In this document: piece after piece, positions 40,757-49,078 of the stretch
Layout: each line of letters opens with the position of its first letter
Numbering within the stretch: position 1 is the stretch's first letter
Assembly: GCF_023703415.1 (NCBI RefSeq)
Contig: NZ_JAGMTU010000007.1
Span: 114,537-178,536 of the forward strand
DNA from: Microbacterium sp. USTB-Y
Lineage (GTDB): Bacteria; Actinomycetota; Actinomycetes; Actinomycetales; Microbacteriaceae
Direction of reading: 5' to 3'
DNA length: 64,000 nt
Program-made: the position numbers and the translations under genes
Notes under the pieces: generated by a model
The model's database searches: none
Told to the model about the DNA's origin: nothing
Seen by the model: the letters and a program-made list of their open reading frames with translations, nothing else

Positions 40757-40850
40757 CCTCCCCTGGTCGCCTTTCCCTCCCCGCAGCAGCGACTCCCCGG
40801 GGAGGGGAAGACGGCTCAGGGAGGGAAACGCGCCCCCGGGGAACCGCGCA
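40757..40850. repeat. Pyrimidine/purine hairpin repeat, copy 1
   Basis: CCCTCCCCTGGTCGCCTTTC and later GGGGAGGGGAAGACGG form an imperfect stem; the family also occurs at 52489-52565. The rest of the 40704-41025 gap is C-rich sequence with repeated GGGAACCGCACC-like units (about 40880-41000). I see no gene there. Confidence 0.55.
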
Positions 40851-41025
40851 CCCGGGGAACCACACCCGGGAATCCCGGGCGGGCATCGGGGGCGGGCACC
40901 GCGAACGGGGCCGGACACCCGGACGGCCGGCCCGGGAACCGCACCGGAAACCGCACCGGGAACCGCCCGGGGAACCGCGCGCACCGCACCGGAGCGGCCG
41001 GGCGGTCGGCACGCGGGGCGGCGCC

Positions 41026-41784
41026 TCAGGCGATGCCGCCGCCGTCGACGACGAGGGCGGATCCGGTCACGTACGACGACTCGTCGCTCGCGAGCCACAC
41101 CACGGCCGCGGCGATCTCGGACGGCTGGCCCATCCGGTTCAGCGGCCGCTCCGCGGCCTCGGCGAGGAAGCCGGCCTGGTCCTGACCGAGCTGGCGGGCC
41201 TCGTCGCGCAGCATGCCGGTGTCGACGTCGCCCGGGTTGACCGAGTTCACGCGGATGCCCTGCGGGCCGTGGTCGATCGCGAGCGCACGGGTCATGTTGA
41301 CCACCGCGCCCTTCGATGCGCAGTAGGAGATCGCCTGCCCGCCGCCCTTGAGACCCCAGCCGGATCCGGTGTTGACGATGGATCCGCCGCCGTTCGCCGC
41401 CATGACGGGCACGACGTGCTTGCACATGAGGAAGATCGCGCGCACGTTGACGCCGAACACGCGGTCCCACTCCTCGACCGTGGTCTCGACCGCCGTGGTG
41501 CGGCGGATGATCCCGGCGTTGTTGAAGACGACGTCGACACCGCCGAAGCCGTCCACGACCGCCGCGACGACGCGTTCGATGTCGGCCTCGCTCGAGACGT
41601 CGGCGCCGATCGCGAGGGCGGTGCCGCCGGCCGCCCGGATCTCCTCGGCGACGGCCTCGGCCGCCTCGGCGTTCAGGTCGACGACGGCGACCTTGGCGCC
41701 CTCGGCGGCGAAGGCGAGGGAGGTGGCGCGGCCGATGCCGCCGGCGCCTCCGGTGACGATGGCGTTCTTGTTCTGCAGTCGCAT
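41026..41784 (-). CDS. SDR family oxidoreductase (FabG-like)
   Basis: 252-residue classical NAD(P)-dependent dehydrogenase. The cofactor motif is TGGAGGIGRATSLAF with Asp in AVVDLNAEA favouring NAD. Next come NNAGIIRRTTAVE, the active-site Ser in IVNTGSGWG and Tyr/Lys in ISYCASKGAVVNMTR. The C-terminus is YVTGSALVVDGGG. All catalytic residues are present. It is last in the minus-strand operon GH42/gcvPA-gcvPB-NAD kinase-like-SDR, 23 bp after the kinase-like gene, so it probably reduces or oxidises a sugar-derived alcohol/ketone of that pathway. Confidence 0.93.
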   Translation of the reverse strand: MRLQNKNAIVTGGAGGIGRATSLAFAAEGAKVAVVDLNAEAAEAVAEEIRAAGGTALAIGADVSSEADIERVVAAVVDGFGGVDVVFNNAGIIRRTTAVETTVEEWDRVFGVNVRAIFLMCKHVVPVMAANGGGSIVNTGSGWGLKGGGQAISYCASKGAVVNMTRALAIDHGPQGIRVNSVNPGDVDTGMLRDEARQLGQDQAGFLAEAAERPLNRMGQPSEIAAAVVWLASDESSYVTGSALVVDGGGIA

Positions 41785-41807
41785 GGTGGTTCCTTTGCGG
41801 GTGGGGG

Positions 41808-43118
41808 TCAGACGGGGGTGGTCTCGGGGGCGGAGACGGCGTAGAACGCGGTGGCCGCGGCGCCGGTGATGACGCGGACGTGCCCGGCGAGCGCAGCGTC
41901 GAGCTCGGCGTCACCGGTGTCGACGAGGAGCGGGCGCCCGGCGAGGTCGACGAGCTTCTGCTCCGGGGCGACGACGAGGAGCGGAGCGGATCCCATCGCG
42001 CGGATCACCCGCGCCGAGAGCTGCTGGTTGCCGCGTCCCAGCAGGAAGCCCTGGCCGCCGATGACGGTGACCACGGCCTGAGCCGGCCCGGCGGCGACCT
42101 CGTCCAGCAGGCGCCGCTCGTCCGCGCCCGCGGCGATCACGGCGCCGTCGAGCACGACGTCGACGCCGAGCGGGGTCTTTGCCACGCCGAGCTCCGCCGC
42201 GATCCGTGCGGTGGTGCCGCCGGGACCGAGCAGGTACCGCACGCCGGGGCGCATCGCGGCGACCGCGGCCCGTGCCGCGGAGGCGACCGCGGCCTCCTCG
42301 GTGGCGGGCGTCGGCGCCTTGCGCGCCTGGGTGCGGCCGAGACGCTGGGGGACGCGGAGCGTGCCGTAGAGCACGGGTTCGACCCTGGCGCGGCGCAGCG
42401 CCGCCTCATCGACGTCGAGCACCTCGCGCTCGGCGGTGGGGACGGGATCCGGCCCGATCCAGTCGGCGGCGAGGGATCCGGCCGCGACCGGGCTCACCGC
42501 GAACACGGGCGAGTACATCTTGACGCCGGCGGGGATGCCGAGCACGGCCGGGCGGCCCGTGGGCGTCGAGCGGGCGGAGCGGGACGGGGCACGGTGCCCG
42601 GACGGAGACGGCGTTTCGTCTCGGGCGCCTGCGGCGTCCTCGCTCAACGACCCCGGAAGACGGGCACCCGAGGCGTCCTCGCTCAACGACCCCGGAAGAC
42701 GGGCACCCGAGGCCTCCTCGCTCGACGACCCCGGGGGCGGCGTCAGCCCGCGCACGGCGTCGCGGAGGGTGCCGTCGCCGCCGGCGACGAGCACGAGCGT
42801 CGCTCCGGCGGCGGCCACGGCCGCCACGGCGGCGGCGGTGTCCTCGGGCGAAGTGGGATCCCCGACCGGCGTGAACACCACGACCGGCTCCAGTCCCGCC
42901 TCGGCGACCGCGGCGGCGCCCATCGCTCCGGCCGCGGTGAGGATGCGCACTCCGGGATGCGCGCGCGCGATGATCGCCAGCGCCTGCACCGCACGCCCGC
43001 CGGCCCGCGGGACGGAGCCGTGCTCCGCCGCGCGGGCCTGCACGGCCGCACCGTCGGAGCCGGCGAGGCCCGCGGGCCCGCCGACTCCGGCGACAGGGTT
43101 GACGACCAGTCCGATCAC
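41808..43118 (-). CDS. ATP-NAD kinase-like protein (COG3199/AcoX type)
   Basis: 436-residue protein. The N-terminal strand IGLVVNPVAGVGGPAGLAGS and the nucleotide loop LVLVAGGDGTLRDAVRGL (GGDGT) define the NAD/diacylglycerol kinase superfamily. IPAGVKMYSPVFAVSP, LGPGGTTARIAAELG and VTVIGGQGFLLGRGNQQLS are the COG3199 landmarks. Between GGDGT and IPAGVKM there is an insert of about 55 residues (SLSEDASGARLPGSLSEDA...) encoded by a 39-bp tandem repeat, which is absent from the fold. The GTG start at 43118 is 4 bp after the gcvPB stop. Relatives occur in acetoin (acoX) operons; their true activity is unsettled. Confidence 0.85.
   Translation of the reverse strand: MIGLVVNPVAGVGGPAGLAGSDGAAVQARAAEHGSVPRAGGRAVQALAIIARAHPGVRILTAAGAMGAAAVAEAGLEPVVVFTPVGDPTSPEDTAAAVAAVAAAGATLVLVAGGDGTLRDAVRGLTPPPGSSSEEASGARLPGSLSEDASGARLPGSLSEDAAGARDETPSPSGHRAPSRSARSTPTGRPAVLGIPAGVKMYSPVFAVSPVAAGSLAADWIGPDPVPTAEREVLDVDEAALRRARVEPVLYGTLRVPQRLGRTQARKAPTPATEEAAVASAARAAVAAMRPGVRYLLGPGGTTARIAAELGVAKTPLGVDVVLDGAVIAAGADERRLLDEVAAGPAQAVVTVIGGQGFLLGRGNQQLSARVIRAMGSAPLLVVAPEQKLVDLAGRPLLVDTGDAELDAALAGHVRVITGAAATAFYAVSAPETTPV
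42602..42735 (-). repeat. 39-bp in-frame tandem repeat inside the NAD kinase-like gene
   Basis: Read on the minus strand, three units of GGGTCGTTGAGCGAGGA-type sequence have period 39 bp (13 codons). The last flank, ending GCCCGAGACGAAACGC, matches the intergenic 42-bp array at 60823-61030 over about 43 bp with only a few differences. It encodes a disordered Ser/Gly/Ala-rich loop. Confidence 0.8.
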
Positions 43119-43122
43119 GCGA

Positions 43123-44763
43123 TCAGGCTCCGACCGCGACGGGCTCGGCGAGCGCGGCCTCCGCATCCGGAAGGGCACTCCGCGCGGGGCCGTCCGGCGC
43201 TTCGCCGAAGTACTTCCGGCGGTAGGCGCGCCAGGTGATCGCCCAGCGCTCCGGGTCGTCCAGGTCGTCGTGGTGGGTGTGGTGCACGGTCTGGTTGTGC
43301 GGCGCGGTGCGGACGAGCTCGGGGTTCTCCCGCGCCTCCTGCGCGACCTGGGCGAGCGCCGCGACGTACTCGTCGATCTCGGCCTTGGAGTAGCACTCGG
43401 TGGGCTCGAGCGTGAACGGCTGCGGCACGACATAGGGGTGGTGGCTCGTCCAGTAGTGGAAGCCGTAGTCGGCCATCCGGATGCCGATCTCCTCCGAGGA
43501 GATCCCGGTCTCCTCGAACAGCTCCTGCCACGAGTACCGCACCTGCTCGATGCGACGGCGCCCGGTCGCGTAGGGCGCGGACGCCCCGGGGATCTCGAGC
43601 ACCTTCTTCAGCAGGTAGTTGTTGTTCAGCACCGCGATCCGGGAGGCCTCGAGCATGCCCTCGGCCCCGAGCGCCATGATCCAGGCATACGCCCGCACGA
43701 CGTGCAGGATGACGCCGTGGGCCGGCGCGACGTGACCGATGGACAGTTCGCCGGGCTCGCGCACCACGAAGCGTCCGTCGACCCGCTCCACACGGGGTCC
43801 GGGCAGGAACGGCGTGAGCGCCGCGCTCACCGCGTTGGCCGCGGCCCCCGGACCGCCACTGCCGTGCGGGGCGGAGAACGTCTTGTGCAGGTTGAACTGG
43901 CACACGTCGAACCCGGCATCGCGGGCGCGGGTGATCCCGAGGATCCCCGCGGCGTTGGCCTGATCGTAGGAGGCGAGGGCGCCGACCGCGTGCGCGGCGT
44001 CGACCCACTCCTTGATCGCGGGGTTGTAGATCCCGGTGTCCTCCGGGTTGGTCACCATGATCGCCGCGGTGCGCTCGGAGAGCGCGGCCCGGAGCGCCGC
44101 GAGGTCCGGATAGCCGTCGGCATCCGGGTAGATCGTGATGACCTTGTACCCTGCGACCTTGGCCGCGGCGGCGTTCGAGGGGTGGCTGAAGATCGTCGTG
44201 ATGACCTCGTCGCGCTGCTCCGCCTCGCCGCGCGACGCATGGTAGGCGCGGATCATCGCGATGTTCGTCCAGATCCCCGCGGATCCGCCCGGGGACGCGA
44301 GCGAGACGGCGTCCATGCCCGAGATCTCGGCCATGAGCCGCTCGAGACGCCAGATGGCCTCGAGCGCGCCCTGCGTGTCGGCCGGGTCCTGCGCGGGGTG
44401 CAGCGCGCGCAGCTGCGGCACCTCGATGAGCTGGTCGTTGATCTTCGGGGAGTACTTGATCGTGCAGGTGCCCTGCCCGATGTCGACGTTGAGGTCGGAT
44501 CCGAGGTTCTCCTGCGAGAGGCGCAGGTAGTGCTTGAGCACCCGCATCTGCGCGATCTCGGGCAGCGCCGGCGGGGTCGTCCGGCGCATGCCCTCGGGGA
44601 GGGCGGCCACGACGTCGCCGACGGCCTCGCGCACGACGGGCTCGACGGGCGTCACGAGGACGCCGCGCTCTCCGGGGGTGGAGAGCTCGAAGACGATCGG
44701 CTCGTCCCAGCCGGCCTGCTGGAAGCGGCGGGGGCTCGGCTTGGGGGCGACGGGGAGGCTCAC
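43123..44763 (-). CDS. gcvPB: Glycine dehydrogenase (decarboxylating) subunit 2-like, GcvPB
   Basis: 546-residue PLP enzyme. LGSCTMKYNPK of the family appears as IGQGTCTIKYSPKINDQL, followed by LASPGGSAGIWTNIAMIRAY. The PLP Lys is in FNLHKTFSAPHGSGGPG, and the late CYSKAEIDEY segment and YRRKYFG tail follow. In the glycine cleavage system it works with GcvPA, lipoyl H-protein and T-protein. No gcvH or gcvT lies in this window and the neighbours are a beta-galactosidase, an AcoX-like protein and an SDR, so a non-canonical reaction is possible. The GTG at 44763 overlaps the gcvPA stop (GTGA). Confidence 0.88.
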   Translation of the reverse strand: MSLPVAPKPSPRRFQQAGWDEPIVFELSTPGERGVLVTPVEPVVREAVGDVVAALPEGMRRTTPPALPEIAQMRVLKHYLRLSQENLGSDLNVDIGQGTCTIKYSPKINDQLIEVPQLRALHPAQDPADTQGALEAIWRLERLMAEISGMDAVSLASPGGSAGIWTNIAMIRAYHASRGEAEQRDEVITTIFSHPSNAAAAKVAGYKVITIYPDADGYPDLAALRAALSERTAAIMVTNPEDTGIYNPAIKEWVDAAHAVGALASYDQANAAGILGITRARDAGFDVCQFNLHKTFSAPHGSGGPGAAANAVSAALTPFLPGPRVERVDGRFVVREPGELSIGHVAPAHGVILHVVRAYAWIMALGAEGMLEASRIAVLNNNYLLKKVLEIPGASAPYATGRRRIEQVRYSWQELFEETGISSEEIGIRMADYGFHYWTSHHPYVVPQPFTLEPTECYSKAEIDEYVAALAQVAQEARENPELVRTAPHNQTVHHTHHDDLDDPERWAITWRAYRRKYFGEAPDGPARSALPDAEAALAEPVAVGA

Positions 44764-46136
44764 TGGTCCTTCTCCTCGGTGTCGATGGCCGCGGCGAGCG
44801 CAGCGGCGAGGCGGTCGATGTCGGCGGCGGAGGTGGCCTCGGTCACGCAGACGAGCAGCGTCCGCTCGTCCACGACGACGCCGGGCTCGATGCCCTCGGC
44901 GCGCAGCGCGGCGACGACGTCGGCGGCGCGGGCGCCGTCGAAGCGGATCGTGAACTCGCGCAGGTGCAGGGCGTCGTCGCCGAGGCGGACGCCGTCGATC
45001 GCGGCGAGCCGCTGCTGGGCGTAGGCGGTGCGGGCGAGCAGCAGCTCGCCGAGGTCGGCCATGCCCTGCGGTCCCATGAGCGCGAGGTGCACGCCGGCGG
45101 CGATCCCCCACAGCGCGGCGGCGGTGCCGACCCATTCCTTGCCCTCTTCGCGGTGCGCGAAGGAGGTGCGGTCGTAGGCGACGTCGCCGAAGCCGTACTC
45201 GCCGGGCACGTCGGTGGACTCCAGGCCGAAGAGGCGCGAGGGCATCTCCATCACGAACCGCGGCTCGTCGTGCACCGCGATGAACCCGGCGTGCGCGCCG
45301 CCGAACCACTGGTGCAGGCCCAGCGACTGGATGTCGCCCGTGACGATGTCCGCGCCCTGCAGCGCGGGCGGGGTCAGCACCCCGTAGCCGATCGGGTCGG
45401 TGCCGACCACGACGACGGCGCCTGCGGCGTGCGCGGCGTCGGCGATCTCGCGCAGCCGCGTCTCGACGGCGCCGGTGAAGCTCGGCGTCTCGACCCAGAC
45501 GGCCGCGACGTCGTCGGAGAGCCGGTCGCGCAGGGCCGCGACGTCCGCGATGCCGCCCACGCTGGGGATCCGCTCGATCTCCAGCCCGGCGCGCGTGTAG
45601 TCGCGCACCTTCGAGTCCTTCTCGGGCAGCACGTCGCTCACGGCGAGCACCCGGCGGCGGCCGGTGAGGCGGCCGGCCATCGCGAGGCCGGTGGCCGTGG
45701 CCTGGTAGCCGTCATAGGTGGGCACGTTCACGACGTCCATCGCGAGCAGCTCGGCCATGAGGGACTGGTACTCGAAGAGCGCCTGGAAGCGTCCGTGGTC
45801 CTCGTAGGGCTCGCCCGCATAGGCGGTGAGGAACTCGCTGCGACGGATCACCTCGTCCACGACCGCGGGCACGTAGTGGTTGTACGTCCCGGCGCCGAGG
45901 AAGCTCAGACGCTCCTCGGTGGTGCGGTTCTGCGCCAGGATCCCGCGCACGTGGCGGGCGAGGTCCTGCTCGGCGGGCAGCGGCGCGGGCACGTCCAGCG
46001 GACGGCGCAGGCGCAGGTCCTCCGGCACGTCGGCGTAGAAGTCCTCGATCGAGGCGGCGCCGACGGCGGCGAGCATCTCGGCGTGGATCTCGGGCGCCGT
46101 GTTCGGGATGTAGGGGTGCACGAACGTCTGCGTCAT
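44760..46136 (-). CDS. gcvPA: Glycine dehydrogenase (decarboxylating) subunit 1-like, GcvPA (internal start of a longer frame)
   Basis: 458-residue partner of GcvPB. It begins FVHPYIPNTAPEIHAEMLAA (family start), with LSFLGAGTYNHYVPAVVDEV, FQALFEYQSLMAELLAMDVV, DGYQATATG and DIQSLGLHQWFGG. The ATG at 46136 has GAAGGAGC 5-6 nt upstream, a strong independent initiation signal. However, the same reading frame continues upstream without a stop through the GH42 beta-galactosidase, so this protein may be made alone, as a fusion, or both. Residue loss is not evident. Its genetic context is carbohydrate use rather than one-carbon metabolism. Confidence 0.85.
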   Translation of the reverse strand: MTQTFVHPYIPNTAPEIHAEMLAAVGAASIEDFYADVPEDLRLRRPLDVPAPLPAEQDLARHVRGILAQNRTTEERLSFLGAGTYNHYVPAVVDEVIRRSEFLTAYAGEPYEDHGRFQALFEYQSLMAELLAMDVVNVPTYDGYQATATGLAMAGRLTGRRRVLAVSDVLPEKDSKVRDYTRAGLEIERIPSVGGIADVAALRDRLSDDVAAVWVETPSFTGAVETRLREIADAAHAAGAVVVVGTDPIGYGVLTPPALQGADIVTGDIQSLGLHQWFGGAHAGFIAVHDEPRFVMEMPSRLFGLESTDVPGEYGFGDVAYDRTSFAHREEGKEWVGTAAALWGIAAGVHLALMGPQGMADLGELLLARTAYAQQRLAAIDGVRLGDDALHLREFTIRFDGARAADVVAALRAEGIEPGVVVDERTLLVCVTEATSAADIDRLAAALAAAIDTEEKDQ

Positions 46137-48257
46137 GCCAGCTCCTTCGACGGGGTGGCCTGGGTGGGCCGGGGGGGTGTGGGTCAGGGTGAGGAAAGGG
46201 ATCTGCGTCGCGCGCGGCGTGGCGACGACCGCGACTCCGTACGCGTCCAGCGTCACGGCGTCGCCCGTCTCGGATCCGCTGAGCAGGTCGAGGCCGGCGG
46301 CCGGCAGCTGGAACGTGACCGGGTCGGCCGCGTGGTTGAGCAGGAAGGTGTAGTCGGTGGTGTCGTCCGAGCGCGTGACGGCCTCGGCCTGCACGGACAC
46401 CTCGTCGCGGGCGGGGAGGCCGGCCGTGCGCAGCACGTCGCGGAACACCGTGACGAGACCCTCGGGAGACAGCATGGCGCTGACGTACCAGGCGGATCCG
46501 GATCCGTCCGCACGGCGGGTGATCGCCGGAAGCCCGGCGAGCTCGCCCGAGGCGTACGCCCCGCGGATCTCGACGTCCGCGTCGGCCTCGATCCACTCGC
46601 TCCAGCTGGGCACCTCGAGCACGTCCGCGCCGTAGGCCAGGGATTCCGTGCGGCCGTCGGCGATCGGCCACTGCTCGTCGACCTCGATGCCGAGCAGGCC
46701 CCGCAGCGGGCCGGGGGCGCCGCCGTCGTGCACCTTCTCGGTCGCGTCGACGACCCCGGAGAAGGGCCCGACGACGAGGGTCCCGCCGCGCTCCACGAAG
46801 GCGCGCAGAGCATCGGCCTGCCCCTGCTCCAGCACGTAGAGGTTGGGCGCCACGACCACGTCGTAGCCGTCGAAGGGCGTCCCCGCGTCGGCACCCCCCG
46901 CGCGCACGGCGTCGACCGGGTGCCCCAGCGTGGAGAGGGCGCGGTGCCAGGCGCGAGCCTGCGGCGCCCACTGCAGCCGCTGCGACGGCAGCGACTCGAT
47001 CGCGCTGGATCCCCACCAGGAGTCCCAGTCCACGATGAGCGCCACGCGGGAGCGCACCCGGCTGCCGCGCACCGGCTCGAGCCTGCGGAGCTCGTTGCCG
47101 AGCGCCTTCGTCTCCCGGAAGCTGCGCGAGCGCTCGCCGCGGTGGCCGAGCATCGACGAGTGGAACTTCTCCTGGCCGTACTTGGCCTGGCGCCACTGGA
47201 AGAACATCACGGCGTCGGATCCGTGCGCGACGGCCTGCAGGCTCTCCACGCGGATCTTCCCCGGCGCCTTCGGCACGTTGATGTCCCGCCAGCTGGTCGC
47301 GCTGGCCGACGACTCCAACAGCAGCCACGGACGGCCGCCCTTGAGGGAGCGCATGAGGCCGTAGTTGAGCGCCGCGCCGACGTGGGACGTCGGATCCATC
47401 GGATCCGGATAGGCGTCGTCGGTGACGACGTCCTCCCGCTCGGCGAAGCGCCAGTAGTCGAGGTCGCGGAACATGCTCATGAAGTTCGTCGTGACCGCGA
47501 TGTCGGGGGTGACCTCGCGGAGCACGTCGATCTCGACCTGGAAGAGCTCGAGCATCGCGTCGGAGGAGAAGCGCTCGAAGTCGAGCAGCTTGGTGGGGTT
47601 GACCGGGCCGGGCGCCTTCTTCGGCGTCTCGATGTGCTCCCAGGACGTGTAGCGCTGGCCCCAGACGTTCACGCCCCAGGCTTCGTTCAGTCCGTCGAGG
47701 TCGCCGTAGCGGTCCTGCAGCCAGCGGCGGAAGTGCCGGGCCGACTCGGGGCACCAGCAGCGCGAGACGTGGTCGCCGTACTCGTTCGAGATGTGCCACA
47801 TCGCGAGTCCCGGGTGCTCGCCGTAGCGCTCGGCGATCGCGCGGGTCATCCGGGCGACGTTCTCGCGCCAGATCGGCGACGAGGGGCAGTAGGTCTGCCG
47901 GGACCCGAACTCCAGCCGGTGCCCGTCCGCGTCCCAGGGGGCCATCTCGGGGTGAGCCCGCAGCAGCCAGGACGGCGGGGTGGCGGTGGCCGTGGCGAGG
48001 TCGATCCGGATCCCGGCCTCGTGCAGCAGATCCAGGATCCGGTCCAGCCAGCCCCAGTCGTACACGCCGGGCTCGGGCTCGAGCTGGGGCCAGCTGAAGA
48101 TCGGCAGGCTCACCATGTTCACGCCCGCCTCGAGCATGAGCCGGATGTCCTCGCGCCAGACGTCCTCCGACCACTGATCGGGGTTGTAGTCGCCGCCGTA
48201 CGCCAGGGCGTCGATGCGGACCTCGCGGATCCGCTCGCCGTCGGGATGCTGCGCCAC
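44760..48257 (-). CDS. GH42 beta-galactosidase, in frame with GcvPA (no intervening stop)
   Basis: The frame from the GTG at 48257 codes for a complete GH42 enzyme of about 700 residues (46137-48257) that hydrolyses beta-galactosides, and then runs on into GcvPA. GH42 features are LAYGGDYNPDQWSEDVWRED, YDWGWLDRILDLLHEAGIRI, the acid/base Glu in AMWHISNEYGDH, the Cys cluster SRCWCPESA, the nucleophile Glu in RPWLLLESSASATSW, and the trimerisation and C-terminal domains ending near VTLDAYGVAVVATPR. About 25 Pro/His-rich residues (FLTLTHTPPAHPGHP) join it to GcvPA. Such a 1165-residue fusion is unexpected. Loss of the stop by a small indel, natural read-through, or a homopolymer error (seven G at about 46181-46187) are all possible. 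AGGAG precedes the GTG. Confidence 0.8.
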   Translation of the reverse strand: MAQHPDGERIREVRIDALAYGGDYNPDQWSEDVWREDIRLMLEAGVNMVSLPIFSWPQLEPEPGVYDWGWLDRILDLLHEAGIRIDLATATATPPSWLLRAHPEMAPWDADGHRLEFGSRQTYCPSSPIWRENVARMTRAIAERYGEHPGLAMWHISNEYGDHVSRCWCPESARHFRRWLQDRYGDLDGLNEAWGVNVWGQRYTSWEHIETPKKAPGPVNPTKLLDFERFSSDAMLELFQVEIDVLREVTPDIAVTTNFMSMFRDLDYWRFAEREDVVTDDAYPDPMDPTSHVGAALNYGLMRSLKGGRPWLLLESSASATSWRDINVPKAPGKIRVESLQAVAHGSDAVMFFQWRQAKYGQEKFHSSMLGHRGERSRSFRETKALGNELRRLEPVRGSRVRSRVALIVDWDSWWGSSAIESLPSQRLQWAPQARAWHRALSTLGHPVDAVRAGGADAGTPFDGYDVVVAPNLYVLEQGQADALRAFVERGGTLVVGPFSGVVDATEKVHDGGAPGPLRGLLGIEVDEQWPIADGRTESLAYGADVLEVPSWSEWIEADADVEIRGAYASGELAGLPAITRRADGSGSAWYVSAMLSPEGLVTVFRDVLRTAGLPARDEVSVQAEAVTRSDDTTDYTFLLNHAADPVTFQLPAAGLDLLSGSETGDAVTLDAYGVAVVATPRATQIPFLTLTHTPPAHPGHPVEGAGMTQTFVHPYIPNTAPEIHAEMLAAVGAASIEDFYADVPEDLRLRRPLDVPAPLPAEQDLARHVRGILAQNRTTEERLSFLGAGTYNHYVPAVVDEVIRRSEFLTAYAGEPYEDHGRFQALFEYQSLMAELLAMDVVNVPTYDGYQATATGLAMAGRLTGRRRVLAVSDVLPEKDSKVRDYTRAGLEIERIPSVGGIADVAALRDRLSDDVAAVWVETPSFTGAVETRLREIADAAHAAGAVVVVGTDPIGYGVLTPPALQGADIVTGDIQSLGLHQWFGGAHAGFIAVHDEPRFVMEMPSRLFGLESTDVPGEYGFGDVAYDRTSFAHREEGKEWVGTAAALWGIAAGVHLALMGPQGMADLGELLLARTAYAQQRLAAIDGVRLGDDALHLREFTIRFDGARAADVVAALRAEGIEPGVVVDERTLLVCVTEATSAADIDRLAAALAAAIDTEEKDQ

Positions 48258-48274
48258 GGAGGCTCCTCTCTGAG

Positions 48275-48313
48275 TCTGTACAGAAGATCTGTTCAATGTA
48301 TTCTGTATACAAC
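48275..48313. promoter_or_regulatory. GntR-type operators between GH42 and gntR
   Basis: TCTGTACAGA (48275-48284, perfect palindrome) and TGTAT-n5-ATACA (48297-48311, including TGTATACA at 48304-48311). They lie between the divergent GH42 and gntR genes and resemble sites at 52344-52356 and 57805-57812 before the two sugar ABC operons. Confidence 0.7.
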
Positions 48314-48381
48314 AAGCGTAGGTGGAAGCGGGGATACGGTCAAGCCGTAGGCTGACCGCACCGGCCGAAGGGGAAGAACGA

Positions 48382-49038
48382 ATGGCGATCGAACGCAAGA
48401 ACCTGCGTTCCCAGGTGCGCGAGGAGCTGCTCACCCGCATGCGCGCCGGAAAGGTGCAGCCTGGCGAGGGGATCAACGAGGTGCAGCTGGCCGCCGAGCT
48501 CGGCGTCAGCCGCACTCCGCTGCGGGAGGCCCTGATCGCCCTGGAGTCGGAGGGGCAGATCACGAGCGAGAACGGCAAGGGCTTCCGCTTCGTGCCGCTC
48601 AGCGCCGGCGAGTTCGAGGACCTCGCCCCGGTGATGGCGACCCTGGAGAGCCTCGCCCTCGAGCTCAGCCCGGTCGACCAGCTGAAGGCCGTGGGGGCGC
48701 GCCTCGTCGAGCTCGCCGACGCGTTCACCGACGAGCACGTCGAGCACTCCCTGGTCATGACCAAGGACGACGAGTGGCACGCGCTCATGCTGTCGGTGTG
48801 CCCGAACCGGCGCCTGCTCGACGTGATCGAGAGCGTGCGGGGATCCTTCCACCGCTACGAGGCCCTCCTCGTCGCCGACGACGTGAAGATCGACCGCGTC
48901 GCCGCCGAGCACGCCGCGATCGCGCACGCCCTCGCCGACGGCGACGTCCCCGCCGCGGTCGCCGCGCTCAAGGTCAACTGGACGCACGGCATGCAGCGCA
49001 TCCTCGACAACTCGTCGAGCGCCTACTTCTCGGCCTGA
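48382..49038 (+). CDS. GntR family regulator (FCD-like) of the galactoside regulon
   Basis: 218-residue regulator. The HTH reads SQVREELLTRMRAGKVQPGE and INEVQLAAELGVSRTPLREA, followed by the wing ALESEGQITSENGKGFRF. The C-terminal helical effector domain is shorter than FadR but has the FCD spacing (DDEWHALMLSVCPNRRLLDV, EHAAIAHALADGDV, NWTHGMQRIL). It is divergent from the GH42 operon and convergent with the first sugar ABC operon. The ATG at 48382 follows AAGGGGAAG; upstream in-frame codons lie in the promoter (TAGGCT at 48348). It probably binds the TGTAT/ATACA sites around it. Confidence 0.92.
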   Translation: MAIERKNLRSQVREELLTRMRAGKVQPGEGINEVQLAAELGVSRTPLREALIALESEGQITSENGKGFRFVPLSAGEFEDLAPVMATLESLALELSPVDQLKAVGARLVELADAFTDEHVEHSLVMTKDDEWHALMLSVCPNRRLLDVIESVRGSFHRYEALLVADDVKIDRVAAEHAAIAHALADGDVPAAVAALKVNWTHGMQRILDNSSSAYFSA

Positions 49039-49078
49039 GGTCCGTACGGTCGCGGGTCGCACGGTCGCACCATCCGTC

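Noticed and set aside
43123..46136. Annotation as a normal glycine cleavage system locus
   Set aside because: gcvT, gcvH and lipoylation genes are absent nearby and the operon partners are carbohydrate genes. The family name is kept but the pathway claim is not.
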